The notes under the pieces were generated by a model. That model ran no database searches. It had not been told where the DNA came from and saw only the letters and a program-made list of their open reading frames with translations. This document shows positions 1-8,409 of a stretch of 64,000 nucleotides of DNA, in pieces; the first letter of the stretch is position 1; every line of letters starts with the position of its first letter. The stretch is from Orlajensenia sp001423545. GTDB lineage: Bacteria > Actinomycetota > Actinomycetes > Actinomycetales > Microbacteriaceae. The stretch covers positions 310,001-374,000 of the forward strand of contig LMOK01000001.1 in NCBI GenBank assembly GCA_001423545.1. Direction: 5' to 3'. The position numbers and the translations under genes are program-made.

Positions 1-78
1 CCGGATGAGACTACCAATCAACGGCATTCGCCCAGTCGCGGCTGATAGCGTCGAATGGACGACGCAGAGGGGGCGCAT

Positions 79-558
79 ATGGACGACGGAGTCTTCGCAT
101 ACGCATGGATCGTGTGGCTGGCGCTCATCCTCATCTTCGGAACGATCGAGACGCTGACGCTCGAACTCACGTTCCTGATGATCGCGCTCGGCAGTCTCGG
201 CGGCCTCGCAGCCAGCCTCGTCGGCGTGCCGTGGTGGGGCCAGATCATCGTCGCCGCCATTGTCTCTGTCGCCCTTCTCGCCTTCATCAGGCCGCCGCTC
301 CTGCGCGCGCTGAAGAAGGGCGGCGATCCTGCCCGCAGCAACGTCGACGCCCTCATCGGCATGGGCGCCACCATCGTGGCCTCCATCGGAGTGGGTGCCG
401 GCCCCGGGCAGGCCAAACTCGCCAACGGCGAGACCTGGACCATCCGGCTCTCCCCTGTGACCGAGCAGCGCATCGTCGCTGCCGGCGAGCAGGTCATCGT
501 CACCGCGATCGACGGCGCCACCGCCGTCGTCGTCCCCGTTGAAAGGACGCACGAATGA
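79..558 (+). CDS. NfeD-like membrane protein
   Basis: A 159-residue protein with about three hydrophobic segments in its first 75 residues, then a soluble C-terminal part (about residues 85-155) rich in short beta-like stretches. This matches the short NfeD form, with membrane anchor plus OB-fold. Short NfeD proteins partner with SPFH/stomatin proteins in membrane microdomains, and such a gene follows immediately (ATGA overlap at 555-558). An in-frame ATG exists at 55, but the ATG at 79 is preceded by AGAGGGGG at a suitable distance and starts directly before the hydrophobic segment, so 79 is preferred. The molecular role of the family is only partly understood. Confidence 0.85.
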   Translation: MDDGVFAYAWIVWLALILIFGTIETLTLELTFLMIALGSLGGLAASLVGVPWWGQIIVAAIVSVALLAFIRPPLLRALKKGGDPARSNVDALIGMGATIVASIGVGAGPGQAKLANGETWTIRLSPVTEQRIVAAGEQVIVTAIDGATAVVVPVERTHE

Positions 559-1487
559 CAGACACTCTGACCGGCCAGATCGTGTTGGCCGTCATCATCC
601 TCGTCATCATCGTCTTCGTCCTGGTGGTGATCTTCCGCTCCATCCGGATCATCCCGCAGGCCTACGCCGGCGTCGTCGAGCGCCTCGGCCGCTACCACAA
701 GACCTTCATGCCGGGGTTGAACCTTCTCGTTCCCTTCGTCGACAAGGTTCGCCGCCTCGTCGACCTGCGTGAACAGGTCGTCTCGTTTCCCCCGCAGCCC
801 GTCATCACCGAGGACAACCTCGTCGTCTCGATCGACACCGTCGTCTACTTCCAGGTGACGGATGCCCGCGCCGCGACGTATGAGATCGCGAACTACCTGG
901 GCGCCGTCGAGCAGCTCACCACGACCACCCTGCGCAACGTGGTCGGTGGTCTCAACCTCGAAGAGGCACTCACCAGCCGCGACAACATCAACGGCCAGCT
1001 GCGCATCGTCCTCGACGAGGCGACCGGCAAGTGGGGCATCCGCGTGAACCGCGTCGAGCTCAAGGCGATCGATCCGCCCCACTCCATCCAGGACTCGATG
1101 GAGAAGCAGATGCGTGCCGAGCGCGACCGCCGTGCACTCATCCTGACCGCCGAGGGTACGAAGCAGTCCGCGATCCTGACGGCGGAGGGTGCTCGCCAGG
1201 CCGAGATCCTGCGGGCCGAGGGCGATGCCAAGGCCGCGGTGCTCAGAGCCCAGGGTGAGGCGGAGGCCATCCGGACGGTCTTCACGGCCATCCACGAGGG
1301 TGACCCCGATCCGAAGCTGCTGGCCTACCAGTACCTCCAGACCCTCCCGCAGATCGCGCAGGGAGAGGCGAGCAAGCTCTGGATCATCCCGAGCGAGTTC
1401 ACCGAGGCCCTCAAGGGCTTCAGCTCCGCGTTCATCCCAGGACGGGGCGGGGCCACTCCCCCGGCCGATCCGCCGGTCTCCTCCTGA
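555..1487 (+). CDS. SPFH/stomatin (band 7) family protein
   Basis: 310 residues. An N-terminal transmembrane helix (about residues 9-29) is followed by the stomatin signature around IIPQAYAGVVERLGRYHKTF, the SPFH/band 7 domain (about 30-200), and an Ala/Glu/Arg-rich coiled coil (about 195-250) with repeated AEG and RAEGDAKAA-like units. This is the slipin/paraslipin (QmcA-like) architecture: membrane-anchored oligomers that organise membrane domains and regulate proteases. The start codon overlaps the stop of the upstream NfeD gene by 4 nt, so the two are almost certainly co-translated and act together. The Pro/Gly-rich tail is probably disordered. Confidence 0.92.
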   Translation: MTDTLTGQIVLAVIILVIIVFVLVVIFRSIRIIPQAYAGVVERLGRYHKTFMPGLNLLVPFVDKVRRLVDLREQVVSFPPQPVITEDNLVVSIDTVVYFQVTDARAATYEIANYLGAVEQLTTTTLRNVVGGLNLEEALTSRDNINGQLRIVLDEATGKWGIRVNRVELKAIDPPHSIQDSMEKQMRAERDRRALILTAEGTKQSAILTAEGARQAEILRAEGDAKAAVLRAQGEAEAIRTVFTAIHEGDPDPKLLAYQYLQTLPQIAQGEASKLWIIPSEFTEALKGFSSAFIPGRGGATPPADPPVSS

Positions 1488-1503
1488 TCCTCCGGGCCCC
1501 CTC

Positions 1504-2277
1504 GTGCAGCCTCCGGGTTCTTACCTCGACACGGCGTGGCCGCGCGTCTTCGCGCATCGTGGCCTCGCCGTGTCGGCCCCGGAGAACACCCTCCTCGCCT
1601 TCCAACGCGCCTTCGAGGTCGGGGCCACCCACCTCGAGACCGATGTGCACACGAGTCGCGACGGAGTCGCGATCATCAGCCACGATCCCGATCTCGCGCG
1701 ACTCGTCGGGCGCCGGCAACGCATCGGCGATCTGTCGGCCGAGGAGCTGCTCGAGATCGATCTCGGTCACGGCCAGTCGTTCTGCACCCTCGAGGATGCC
1801 CTCACGACATTCCCGTCAGCTCGCTTCAACATCGATGTGAAGGATGCCGGCTCCATCGCAAGCGTCGCATCGACCGTGCGTGCGACCGAGGCACTCGAGC
1901 GCGTGCTGATCACCTCGTTCTCCGAACGGCGCCGGGCCGCAGCCGTGGCACTCCTGCCCGGAGTCGTGTCCTCGGCATCCGCATCGATCGTCGTCCGGGC
2001 GGTGCTCGGTGCCCGCACCGGGCTGCGCAGCAACGCAGCGAAGAGCCTGACCGGTCTGGTGGCCCTCCAGATCCCCGAGAGGAGTGCCGGCATCCAGCTG
2101 GTCACTCCTCGGGTGATCGATGCCGTGCACGCCGCGGGTCTCGAGGTGCACGTCTGGACCGTGAACGACCCGATGGCCATGCGCAGGCTCTTCGAACTCG
2201 GCATCGACGGCATCGTCACCGACCGGGCCGACGTCGCCGCTCACGTGCTCCGACGCGACGGCGAACCCCCAGCCTGA
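1504..2277 (+). CDS. Glycerophosphodiester phosphodiesterase
   Basis: About 257 residues from the GTG at 1504. The GDPD fold signature is clear: FAHRGLAVSAPENTLLAF near the N terminus gives the HRG general-base region and metal-binding Glu, then ETDVHTSRDG and ISHDPDL supply further active-site residues. The C-terminal strand GIDGIVTDRADV is also typical. The enzyme hydrolyses glycerophosphodiesters to glycerol-3-phosphate and an alcohol. There is no signal peptide, so it should be cytoplasmic. It begins 16 nt after the SPFH stop, so it is likely in the same operon. The start is uncertain: no strong ribosome-binding site precedes GTG 1504, and the frame stays open far upstream inside the SPFH gene. 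Confidence 0.88.
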   Translation: MQPPGSYLDTAWPRVFAHRGLAVSAPENTLLAFQRAFEVGATHLETDVHTSRDGVAIISHDPDLARLVGRRQRIGDLSAEELLEIDLGHGQSFCTLEDALTTFPSARFNIDVKDAGSIASVASTVRATEALERVLITSFSERRRAAAVALLPGVVSSASASIVVRAVLGARTGLRSNAAKSLTGLVALQIPERSAGIQLVTPRVIDAVHAAGLEVHVWTVNDPMAMRRLFELGIDGIVTDRADVAAHVLRRDGEPPA

Positions 2278-2370
2278 CCGCCAGCTGTGAATCCCGCGAT
2301 GGGCCCCGTTGTCTGGGAGAGCGCTGTGCGAACAGGAGGTCACGGCAAGGGAACGCCCAGCTTGGCCCGC

Positions 2371-2376
2371 TATAAC
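2371..2376 (+). promoter_or_regulatory. Possible -10 box of rbpA
   Basis: TATAAC lies 27 nt before the rbpA start, followed by the strong ribosome-binding site GAGAGGAG. GGGAAC sits about 16 nt upstream, where a -35 would be. Inference from position and base composition only. Confidence 0.4.
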
Positions 2377-2402
2377 TGATCAGGCAGTGAGAGGAGATCA
2401 CC

Positions 2403-2768
2403 ATGGCTGATCGTAGTTTGCGTGGAATGCGCTTGGGCGCACAGAGCCTTCAGAGCGAAGAGGGCGTCGCTTTCGCACAGCGCGTCAATCACACCTACCG
2501 GTGCGAGCACTGCGGTCACGAGTCCGTGATGACGTTCTCGGCTGATGCCGAGGCCCCGCAGAGCTGGGAGTGCAAGCAGTGCGGCCTCGAGGCCATCCTC
2601 ATCGTCGACTCGAAGCCGGTCGTCATCGACCGCTCCGACGAGAAGGTCGCCCGCACGCACTGGGACATGCTGCTCGAGCGTCGCACCATCCCCGAGCTCG
2701 AAGAGCTCCTCGAGGAACGACTGAACATCCTGCGCGCCCGTCGTGGCCAGCAGAAGATCGGCGCCTGA
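2403..2768 (+). CDS. rbpA: RNA polymerase-binding protein RbpA
   Basis: 121 residues with the full RbpA architecture: a basic N-terminal tail, a zinc-ribbon core domain with Cys34/Cys37 and Cys57/Cys60 (CEHCG and CKQCG), a basic linker, and the C-terminal sigma-interaction helices starting near RTHWDMLLERRTIPELEELL. RbpA is an actinobacterial RNA polymerase subunit that binds the primary sigma factor and stabilises open promoter complexes. The ATG follows GAGAGGAGATCACC, a strong ribosome-binding site. The gene appears to be transcribed alone: it has its own probable promoter, and a hairpin follows it. Both zinc-binding cysteine pairs are intact. Confidence 0.97.
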   Translation: MADRSLRGMRLGAQSLQSEEGVAFAQRVNHTYRCEHCGHESVMTFSADAEAPQSWECKQCGLEAILIVDSKPVVIDRSDEKVARTHWDMLLERRTIPELEELLEERLNILRARRGQQKIGA

Positions 2769-2788
2769 GCGTAGAAGCACCACCGAAC

Positions 2789-2819
2789 GCGATCGTCTCC
2801 CACGGAGGCGGTCGCGTTT
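2789..2819. terminator. Hairpin between rbpA and lnt
   Basis: GCGATCGTCTC and GAGGCGGTCGC form a stem (with G-U pairs) around a short loop, followed by TTT on the plus strand. It lies between convergent genes and probably terminates rbpA. Confidence 0.6.
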
Positions 2820-2876
2820 CCGGTTTAACGGGCTCGTGTCCACCGCATCCCGTGATCCACGAGATCGAAGCCCGGT

Positions 2877-4442
2877 TCAGCGAGCGGATCGACGGATGCG
2901 GCGTGCCCGCCCGGCGGCGATGCACGCCAGCAGCAGCCCGGCGAGGCCCACCCCGGAGACCAGCCACTCGAGTCCCCGGCCGATGACCATGGCCGGCGTG
3001 GTGGTGTCGCTGAGCGGCACCTCCTGAACCATGGCACCTGCGGTGAACGCCGGCAGGGAGTCGATGGTCGATCCGTCCGGCGCGACGATCGCGCTCTCGC
3101 CCACCGTCGAGATGTTGACGACAGTGCGGCCGGTCTCCACGGCACGGATCCGTGCGATGGCGAGCTGCTGGGCGCTCTCGTCCGTCGGCTGTTCGGCGGT
3201 GCCGAAGTCGGCGTTGTTGGTCTGGGCGAGGATGATCTGCGCACCCTGGCCCATCAGGTTCGAGATCAGCTGGTCATCGGCGATGTCGAAGCAGATGGAG
3301 ATGCCCGCGATGACGCCGTCGATGTCGAAGACGCCATCGGTCTTCCCCATCTGGTAGTCGCGGCCGACCAGGTCGATGAGGTCCGGCGCGAACGGTCGCC
3401 AGAACGCGCGGTCCGGCATGTACTCGGCGAAGGGCACCGGATGCCCCTTGTCGTAGTAGTCGACGATGCCCTCGCCCGGCTCCCAGAGGAACGAGGTGTT
3501 GTAGTAGAGGCCGTCGCGCTCGGTCACGGTTCCGGCGACCACGGGGGCGTCGAGGGCCGTGGCGACGTCGTCGAGCATCTGTGCGGCCTGGGCTGAGCGG
3601 GTGGGGTCGACGTCAGACGCATTCTCGGGCCAGACCACCATGTCGACGTCCTCGCCCTGCACCGGGAGCGTCGCGGCCACGTGGTCCATGAGGATCTCGC
3701 CTGCGGGCCGGTTGGCGAAGAGGCCGGCATCGGCGTTGCCCTGCACCGCAGCGACCGTGGTGGTGCCCGACACGATGGTCGGCCACGCCGGCAGCACGAT
3801 CAGTACGGCGAGGGCGGCGACGATCGCGCCGACGCGCCTGAGGGCTGCGGCATCCGTCTCGAGGATCAGGAAGAACGCGAACGCGGCGATCCACGCGATC
3901 ACGAAACTGAGGCCGGCCATGCCGAGCCACGCGGCGAGGTCGGTGAACGGGCTCTCCGACTGCGAGAGCGCGAGACGTCCCCAGGCGAAGCCGCCGTACG
4001 GGGCGACGGCCGTGAAGCCCTCGCGGGCGGTCCAGAGACCGGCCACGACGATCGGGAGCATGCCGAGGCGACCCAGTCGGGTCGGCCAGACGGCCGGTCC
4101 CCATCCGAGCACGACCGCGATCATCGCGCAGCCGATGGCGAAGAAGATGGCCTGCAGGATGCCGAGGGCCAACCACGGCACCGGGCCGAGGTAGCGCGTC
4201 AGCCAGATGATCTGCACGAGCCAGAACACGGAACCGCTGACCAGGCCGACCAGCAGACCGGTTCCGAAGCTGCGGCCGCGGAGCGCCACGAGCAGGAGCA
4301 GCATGGCGACGGGTGCGAGGGGCCACCAGCCGCGGTCGGGGAACGCCGCGTCGAGGAGGTAGCCGGAGCCTGCGGCGAGCAGGATCGCTCCCCAGAACGG
4401 AACGAGCGGCGTCGCACGCTGAGTGGGGACGCCGAGATGCAC
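2877..4442 (-). CDS. lnt: Apolipoprotein N-acyltransferase
   Basis: 521 residues: about seven hydrophobic segments (residues 15-215), then an extracytoplasmic nitrilase-like domain (about 228-490), then a last transmembrane helix and an Arg-rich tail. The catalytic triad is visible as Glu273 (VVWPEN), Lys332 (YYDKGHPVPF) and Cys384 (ISICFD). Lnt transfers the third acyl chain onto the N-terminal cysteine of lipoproteins in the membrane. The gene starts with GTG and has TAGGCT exactly 6 nt upstream (4449-4454), so a leaderless transcript is likely. Some actinobacteria fuse Lnt to a dolichol-phosphate mannose synthase; no such domain is present here. Confidence 0.93.
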   Translation of the reverse strand: MHLGVPTQRATPLVPFWGAILLAAGSGYLLDAAFPDRGWWPLAPVAMLLLLVALRGRSFGTGLLVGLVSGSVFWLVQIIWLTRYLGPVPWLALGILQAIFFAIGCAMIAVVLGWGPAVWPTRLGRLGMLPIVVAGLWTAREGFTAVAPYGGFAWGRLALSQSESPFTDLAAWLGMAGLSFVIAWIAAFAFFLILETDAAALRRVGAIVAALAVLIVLPAWPTIVSGTTTVAAVQGNADAGLFANRPAGEILMDHVAATLPVQGEDVDMVVWPENASDVDPTRSAQAAQMLDDVATALDAPVVAGTVTERDGLYYNTSFLWEPGEGIVDYYDKGHPVPFAEYMPDRAFWRPFAPDLIDLVGRDYQMGKTDGVFDIDGVIAGISICFDIADDQLISNLMGQGAQIILAQTNNADFGTAEQPTDESAQQLAIARIRAVETGRTVVNISTVGESAIVAPDGSTIDSLPAFTAGAMVQEVPLSDTTTPAMVIGRGLEWLVSGVGLAGLLLACIAAGRARRIRRSAR

Positions 4443-4448
4443 CCGTTC

Positions 4449-4454
4449 AGCCTA
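4449..4454 (-). promoter_or_regulatory. Leaderless -10 box of lnt
   Basis: TAGGCT on the minus strand, 6 nt before the GTG start, with no ribosome-binding site between. This is the TAnnnT-N6-start layout of leaderless actinobacterial genes. Confidence 0.55.
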
Positions 4455-4505
4455 AGCGAGCGGACGCGGCGTTTCGTTCAGGCGGGCTCGGGCGCAGGGG
4501 AACCC

Positions 4506-6944
4506 TCAGGCGACCGTCGAGTACGCCACGATCCCCCGGCGCACGCCGTCGATCGCAGCGCGGGCATTGCGGGCCACAGGGTTGTCAGCCACGACCGAGA
4601 GCTGGTCGAGCAGGTCGATGGTCTGCTTGGTCCAGCGCACGAAGTCGCCGGCGGCCATGTCGGCCTCCTTGAGCACATCGGGCAGCCGGCCGCCCCTGGC
4701 CCACTTGTACATCGCCAGGCAGAGGCCGGTGGCGATCGGGCTCGATCCCTGCAGCTTGCTGTCCCGCTCGAGGTCATCGAGATCGCTCCAGAGCAGCTGC
4801 GTCGCCTCGAGCGCGGCCGGGAATGCGCCGCGCGGCAGGTAGCGCTCCACCGTCTCGCTCTCCTCGCGACGCGGCTCGAAGACGAGGGCGCAGGCCATGG
4901 CGGCGAGGGCGGCCGGATCGAGCGAGTCCCAGAGGCCGCGCCGCAGGGCCTCGGCCGCGAGCAGGTCGCGGTCGCCGTAGATGCGGCGCAGCATCCGGCC
5001 GGCCGATGTCGCCGCCAGGCGCCCGTGCTCATCGCGCTCGAGGTAGTCGAGGCGCAGCAGAACGTCGGTCACGCGGTCGAAGATGCGGGCGACGGCTCCG
5101 GTGCGCGCTCGGATCTGCTGCTGCAGGGTGTCGTTCTCGCGCTTCAGGCGGTACCAGCGTTCGGCCCAGCGGGAGTGGGCCTCACGCTCGGCGCAGGCGT
5201 GGCACGGATGCGACTTCAGCCGGTTGCGCAGCTTCGTGAGCTCGCGCTGGCGCTTCTGGCGGGCGGCCTGCGGCTGACTCTCGGCGCGTGCACCCTGCTT
5301 CTCGAGGTCGCTGAGCTGGTGGCGGATCGAGGCGTACTCGCGGAAGTCGCCGAGGTGACACGTCATCGCCTCCTCGTACCCGGTGAGGGACTCCTGCTGC
5401 TGGCGCACCGTGCGGGCGAGATCGACGACGGAGCGGTCGGCCTGGAACTGCGCGAACGAGGACTCGAGGATGTCGCGGGCGCGCTCCCGGCCGAACTGCT
5501 CGATCAGGTTGACGGCCATGTTGTACGTCGGCCGGAAGCTGGAATTGAGCGGATAACTGCGCCGCGATGCCAGCGAGGCGACGGCCTGCGGATCGAGGCC
5601 CTGCTGCCACTGGATGACCGAGTGCCCCTCGACGTCGATGCCGCGGCGGCCGGCACGGCCCGTGAGCTGGGTGTACTCCCCCGGCGTCACCGGAACCCTG
5701 GCCTCGCCGTTGAACTTCTCCAGCTTCTCCATCACGACGGTGCGGGCGGGCATGTTGATGCCCAGCGCCAGCGTCTCGGTGGCGAAGACGACCTTCACGA
5801 GCTTCTTCTGGAACAGCTCCTCCACGACCTCCTTGAAGGCGGGCAGCATGCCGGCGTGGTGGGCTGCGACTCCGCGCTCGAGGCCTTCGAGCCACTCCCA
5901 GTAGCCGAGCACCGCCAGGTCCTCGTCGACCATGGTGCGGCTGCGCTCCTCGGCGATGCGGCGGATCTCGCTGCGCTCCGCGGCATCCGTCAGCCTGATC
6001 CCGCTGCGCAGGACCTGGCGTACGGCCTGATCGCAGCCGACGCGGCTGAAGATGAAGAAGATCGCCGGAAGCAGGTGCTTGCCGTCGAGCAGGGCGACCA
6101 GGTCTTCGCGGGGCATGCGGCCCTCGTGCGGCGGCGGACGGTGGTAGCCGCCGCGGTCGCGTCCGCGTCGGCCGGCGGTCGACCGATTCTGGATGGATCG
6201 TCCTCCGGATGCCGCCAGCTGCACGAGCTCCGGGTTCACCCGCGTCGTGGTGATGACGCCGGACGAGTCGAACAGGTCGACGAGTTTGGTGCGCACGAGC
6301 ACGTGCTGCTCCAGGGGAACCGGTCGGTCCTCGGAGACGATGACGGCGGTGTCGCCGCGCACGGCCTGCAGCCAGTCGCCGAACTCCTCGGCATTGGAGA
6401 CCGTCGCACTCAGAGACACCATGCGCACGCTCTGAGGCAGGTGGATGATGACCTCCTCCCAGACGGCCCCGCGGAAGCGGTCGCCCAGGAAGTGCACCTC
6501 GTCCATCACGACGAACGCGAGGTCGGTGAGCAGGTCGGAGTCCGCGTAGAGCATGTTGCGCAGCACCTCCGTGGTCATGACCACGATGCGCGCGCTCGAG
6601 TTGATGTTGGTGTCGCCGGTGAGCAGGCCGACCTCGGAAGCGCCGTACTCGTCGACGAACTCGTTGAACTTCTGGTTCGAGAGCGCCTTCATGGGCGTCG
6701 TGTAGAACACCTTCGCCCGGCGCTGCTGCATCGCCAGGAAGACGGCGAACTCGGCGACGACTGTCTTGCCTGCGCCGGTGGGGGCCGCGACCAGCACGCT
6801 GCCGCCGTCTTCGAGGCTGGCGCAGCTGCCACGCTGGAAGTCGTCGAGATCGAAGCTGAGCCCGGCGCGGAACGCTTCGAGCTGCGGATGCGTCGAGCTG
6901 GTCTTGTAGGCTGCGTACCGCTCGGCCGGGGAGGGTGTGCTCAC
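4506..6944 (-). CDS. helY: Ski2/Mtr4-like DEVH helicase (HelY)
   Basis: 812 residues. A superfamily 2 helicase core opens with a Q-motif-like region and Walker A APTGAGKT (residues 54-61), then DEVH (148-151), a SAT motif, the long Ski2-type insertion, and motif VI as QLTGRAGRRGID. The C-terminal third carries a CHAC/C-H cluster and helical DSHCT-like sequence. This corresponds to actinobacterial HelY, an RNA helicase-like protein of unclear substrate. It is separated from tatC by 27 nt but has its own leaderless-type promoter. Gene order tatA-tatC-helY downstream of pafBC is conserved in actinobacteria. Confidence 0.93.
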   Translation of the reverse strand: MSTPSPAERYAAYKTSSTHPQLEAFRAGLSFDLDDFQRGSCASLEDGGSVLVAAPTGAGKTVVAEFAVFLAMQQRRAKVFYTTPMKALSNQKFNEFVDEYGASEVGLLTGDTNINSSARIVVMTTEVLRNMLYADSDLLTDLAFVVMDEVHFLGDRFRGAVWEEVIIHLPQSVRMVSLSATVSNAEEFGDWLQAVRGDTAVIVSEDRPVPLEQHVLVRTKLVDLFDSSGVITTTRVNPELVQLAASGGRSIQNRSTAGRRGRDRGGYHRPPPHEGRMPREDLVALLDGKHLLPAIFFIFSRVGCDQAVRQVLRSGIRLTDAAERSEIRRIAEERSRTMVDEDLAVLGYWEWLEGLERGVAAHHAGMLPAFKEVVEELFQKKLVKVVFATETLALGINMPARTVVMEKLEKFNGEARVPVTPGEYTQLTGRAGRRGIDVEGHSVIQWQQGLDPQAVASLASRRSYPLNSSFRPTYNMAVNLIEQFGRERARDILESSFAQFQADRSVVDLARTVRQQQESLTGYEEAMTCHLGDFREYASIRHQLSDLEKQGARAESQPQAARQKRQRELTKLRNRLKSHPCHACAEREAHSRWAERWYRLKRENDTLQQQIRARTGAVARIFDRVTDVLLRLDYLERDEHGRLAATSAGRMLRRIYGDRDLLAAEALRRGLWDSLDPAALAAMACALVFEPRREESETVERYLPRGAFPAALEATQLLWSDLDDLERDSKLQGSSPIATGLCLAMYKWARGGRLPDVLKEADMAAGDFVRWTKQTIDLLDQLSVVADNPVARNARAAIDGVRRGIVAYSTVA

Positions 6945-6950
6945 TCCCTC

Positions 6951-6956
6951 AGCCTA
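6951..6956 (-). promoter_or_regulatory. Leaderless -10 box of helY
   Basis: TAGGCT on the minus strand exactly 6 nt before the GTG start of helY; no ribosome-binding site fits in between. Confidence 0.5.
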
Positions 6957-6971
6957 AGTCGTGCGTGGCGC

Positions 6972-7766
6972 TCAGAGCGCGAGCTCGGCCTCGAACGCCC
7001 GTGCGCGCCGCTCCGCCCGGCGATCGTGGAGCCAGGCGATGCCCCAGGCGGCGAAGTACAGCACGACCATCGGAATCGCGAGCATGAACATCGACACGAC
7101 GTCGGCGGCGGGGGTCGCGATGGCGGTGAACAGGCAGATCACGAGGATCGCCCAGCGCCAGGAGGCGATGATCGACTTCGCGCTGATCACCCCGGCGAAG
7201 TTCAACAGAACGAGGAAGACCGGGAGGACGAAGGCGATGCCGATCGCCAGCACCAGTTTCAGCACGAACTGGAAGTAGTCCTTCGCATTGATGAACGCGG
7301 CGTCGTCAGCCGGGGCGAAGCTCGTCATGAGCTCGACGACGTGGGGCAGCACGTACCAGCCGGCCGCGCATCCGAGGAGGAACAGGGGCACGGCGGTGAA
7401 GAAGAACCCGAAGGTGTACTGCTTCTCGGTGCGGCTGAGGGCCGGCATGAAGAAGGCGAAGATCTGGTACAGCCACACGGGACTGGAGATCACGAGGCCG
7501 ACGTAGAAGGCGATCTGCAACTTCAGGTCGAACGCCGAGGTGATGTCGGGGTAGTTGATGACTGCGTTGCGGTTCTGGGCCGTGGCGATCGTCAGGACGG
7601 GAACGCGCAGGGCGTTCCACACGAAGTCGGAGAGGAACCAGCCGATGACGGCCCCCACGGCGATGCCGCCGGCGGCCAGGAAGAGTCTCTTGCGCAGCTC
7701 CAGCAGGTGCTGGCCCAACGACATCCGACCTTCGCTGTTGCTGCGCTTCGATGCGCGAGCGGCCAC
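6972..7766 (-). CDS. tatC: Sec-independent protein translocase TatC
   Basis: 264 residues from a GTG directly after the tatA stop (one base between). Typical TatC features are visible: the N-terminal motif MSLGQHLLELRKRLF before the first helix, six hydrophobic segments, and the family Phe/Glu-rich loop region near ALSRTEKQYTFGFF. TatC recognises twin-arginine signal peptides and forms the receptor of the Tat pore. An alternative start is the ATG at 7724, preceded by GAAGG, which would remove a charged 14-residue N-terminal extension. The frame also stays open upstream into tatA. Co-transcribed with tatA. Confidence 0.94.
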   Translation of the reverse strand: MAARASKRSNSEGRMSLGQHLLELRKRLFLAAGGIAVGAVIGWFLSDFVWNALRVPVLTIATAQNRNAVINYPDITSAFDLKLQIAFYVGLVISSPVWLYQIFAFFMPALSRTEKQYTFGFFFTAVPLFLLGCAAGWYVLPHVVELMTSFAPADDAAFINAKDYFQFVLKLVLAIGIAFVLPVFLVLLNFAGVISAKSIIASWRWAILVICLFTAIATPAADVVSMFMLAIPMVVLYFAAWGIAWLHDRRAERRARAFEAELAL

Positions 7767-7767
7767 G

Positions 7768-8052
7768 CTAGTTCTTGGCGGCTGGACCGGTCGAGCCGGC
7801 ATTGCCGGCGTCGGCGGGACGGACTGTCGTCGTCGTGGTGGTGCCGTCGGGGTTCGTGACGGTGGTGCTGCCGTCGGCGTTGATGACGGTGGTCGGCTCT
7901 TCAGGCTTCTTGTCCGACGCGACCTCGGTCTTGAGGATCTTCATCGACTGGCCGAGGCTGCGGGCCAGCGCCGGGAGCTTGGGAGCGCCGAAGAGCAGAA
8001 GGATGATCACGAGGATGATCAGGAAGTGCCATCCGGTGAGGTTCTGAAGCAT
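7768..8052 (-). CDS. tatA: Twin-arginine translocase subunit TatA
   Basis: 94 residues. A single N-terminal transmembrane helix (about residues 7-22) is followed by the TatA hinge FGAPKLPALARSLGQSMK, which starts the amphipathic helix, and then a Thr-rich, low-complexity cytoplasmic tail. TatA multimerises to form the protein-conducting element of the Tat export system. It lies immediately upstream of tatC. No tatB gene is seen here, which is normal for many Gram-positive loci. Confidence 0.95.
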   Translation of the reverse strand: MLQNLTGWHFLIILVIILLLFGAPKLPALARSLGQSMKILKTEVASDKKPEEPTTVINADGSTTVTNPDGTTTTTTVRPADAGNAGSTGPAAKN

Positions 8053-8053
8053 G

Positions 8054-8401
8054 TCAGCTGGTCCAATTCTGCGTGGAATGTGTCAGTAGTCTACCCCGCG
8101 CGACTCGGGCATCCCGGCGGGCCTGACGGCGATGCGCCCGCTCCGCCCTGCGCACGCCCCAGGCGAAGGAGCGTTCGTCCCGATCTCCGAACACCGCGTA
8201 CTCCCGAGCGGCGACCTGAGCAGTCGCATCGTCGAGTTGGTCGAGCACCCGCTCGAGCTCGGACGTCGTGCGGGTGAGCTCCCCGTAGGCGTCGAGGGCC
8301 GAGCGCCCCTTGCGCCAGGCGCGACGGCCGAGGATCACGACGACCAGCACGAGCGCCACGAGGAGCACACCCCAGATGAGGAACCACGACCAGCCCGGCA
8401 T
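8054..8401 (-). CDS. Small membrane-anchored protein of unknown function
   Basis: 115 residues from the ATG at 8401. A single transmembrane helix (about residues 3-24, MPGWSWFLIWGVLLVALVLV region) is followed by a predicted alpha-helical, highly charged cytoplasmic part containing ELTRTTSELERVLDQLDD, which looks like a coiled coil, and an Arg-rich tail. Its stop lies one base before the tatA start and its start is 8 nt after the pafC stop, so it belongs to the pafB-pafC-tatA-tatC transcription unit. I recognise no family. A conserved small membrane protein is known at this position in other actinobacteria, but no function can be given. Confidence 0.7.
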   Translation of the reverse strand: MPGWSWFLIWGVLLVALVLVVVILGRRAWRKGRSALDAYGELTRTTSELERVLDQLDDATAQVAAREYAVFGDRDERSFAWGVRRAERAHRRQARRDARVARGRLLTHSTQNWTS

Positions 8402-8409
8402 CCGTCGCC

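Noticed and set aside
18..1295. An open frame of 425 codons antisense to the NfeD and SPFH genes
   Set aside because: No domain or signal; composition is typical of the antisense shadow of a GC-rich gene.
3681..7859. An open frame of 1392 codons on the plus strand, antisense to lnt, helY and tatC
   Set aside because: High GC content leaves few stop codons in the frame opposite a coding strand. The product is repetitive Arg/Glu/Asp/Gly-rich sequence with no recognisable domain, while all three minus-strand genes have clear motifs.
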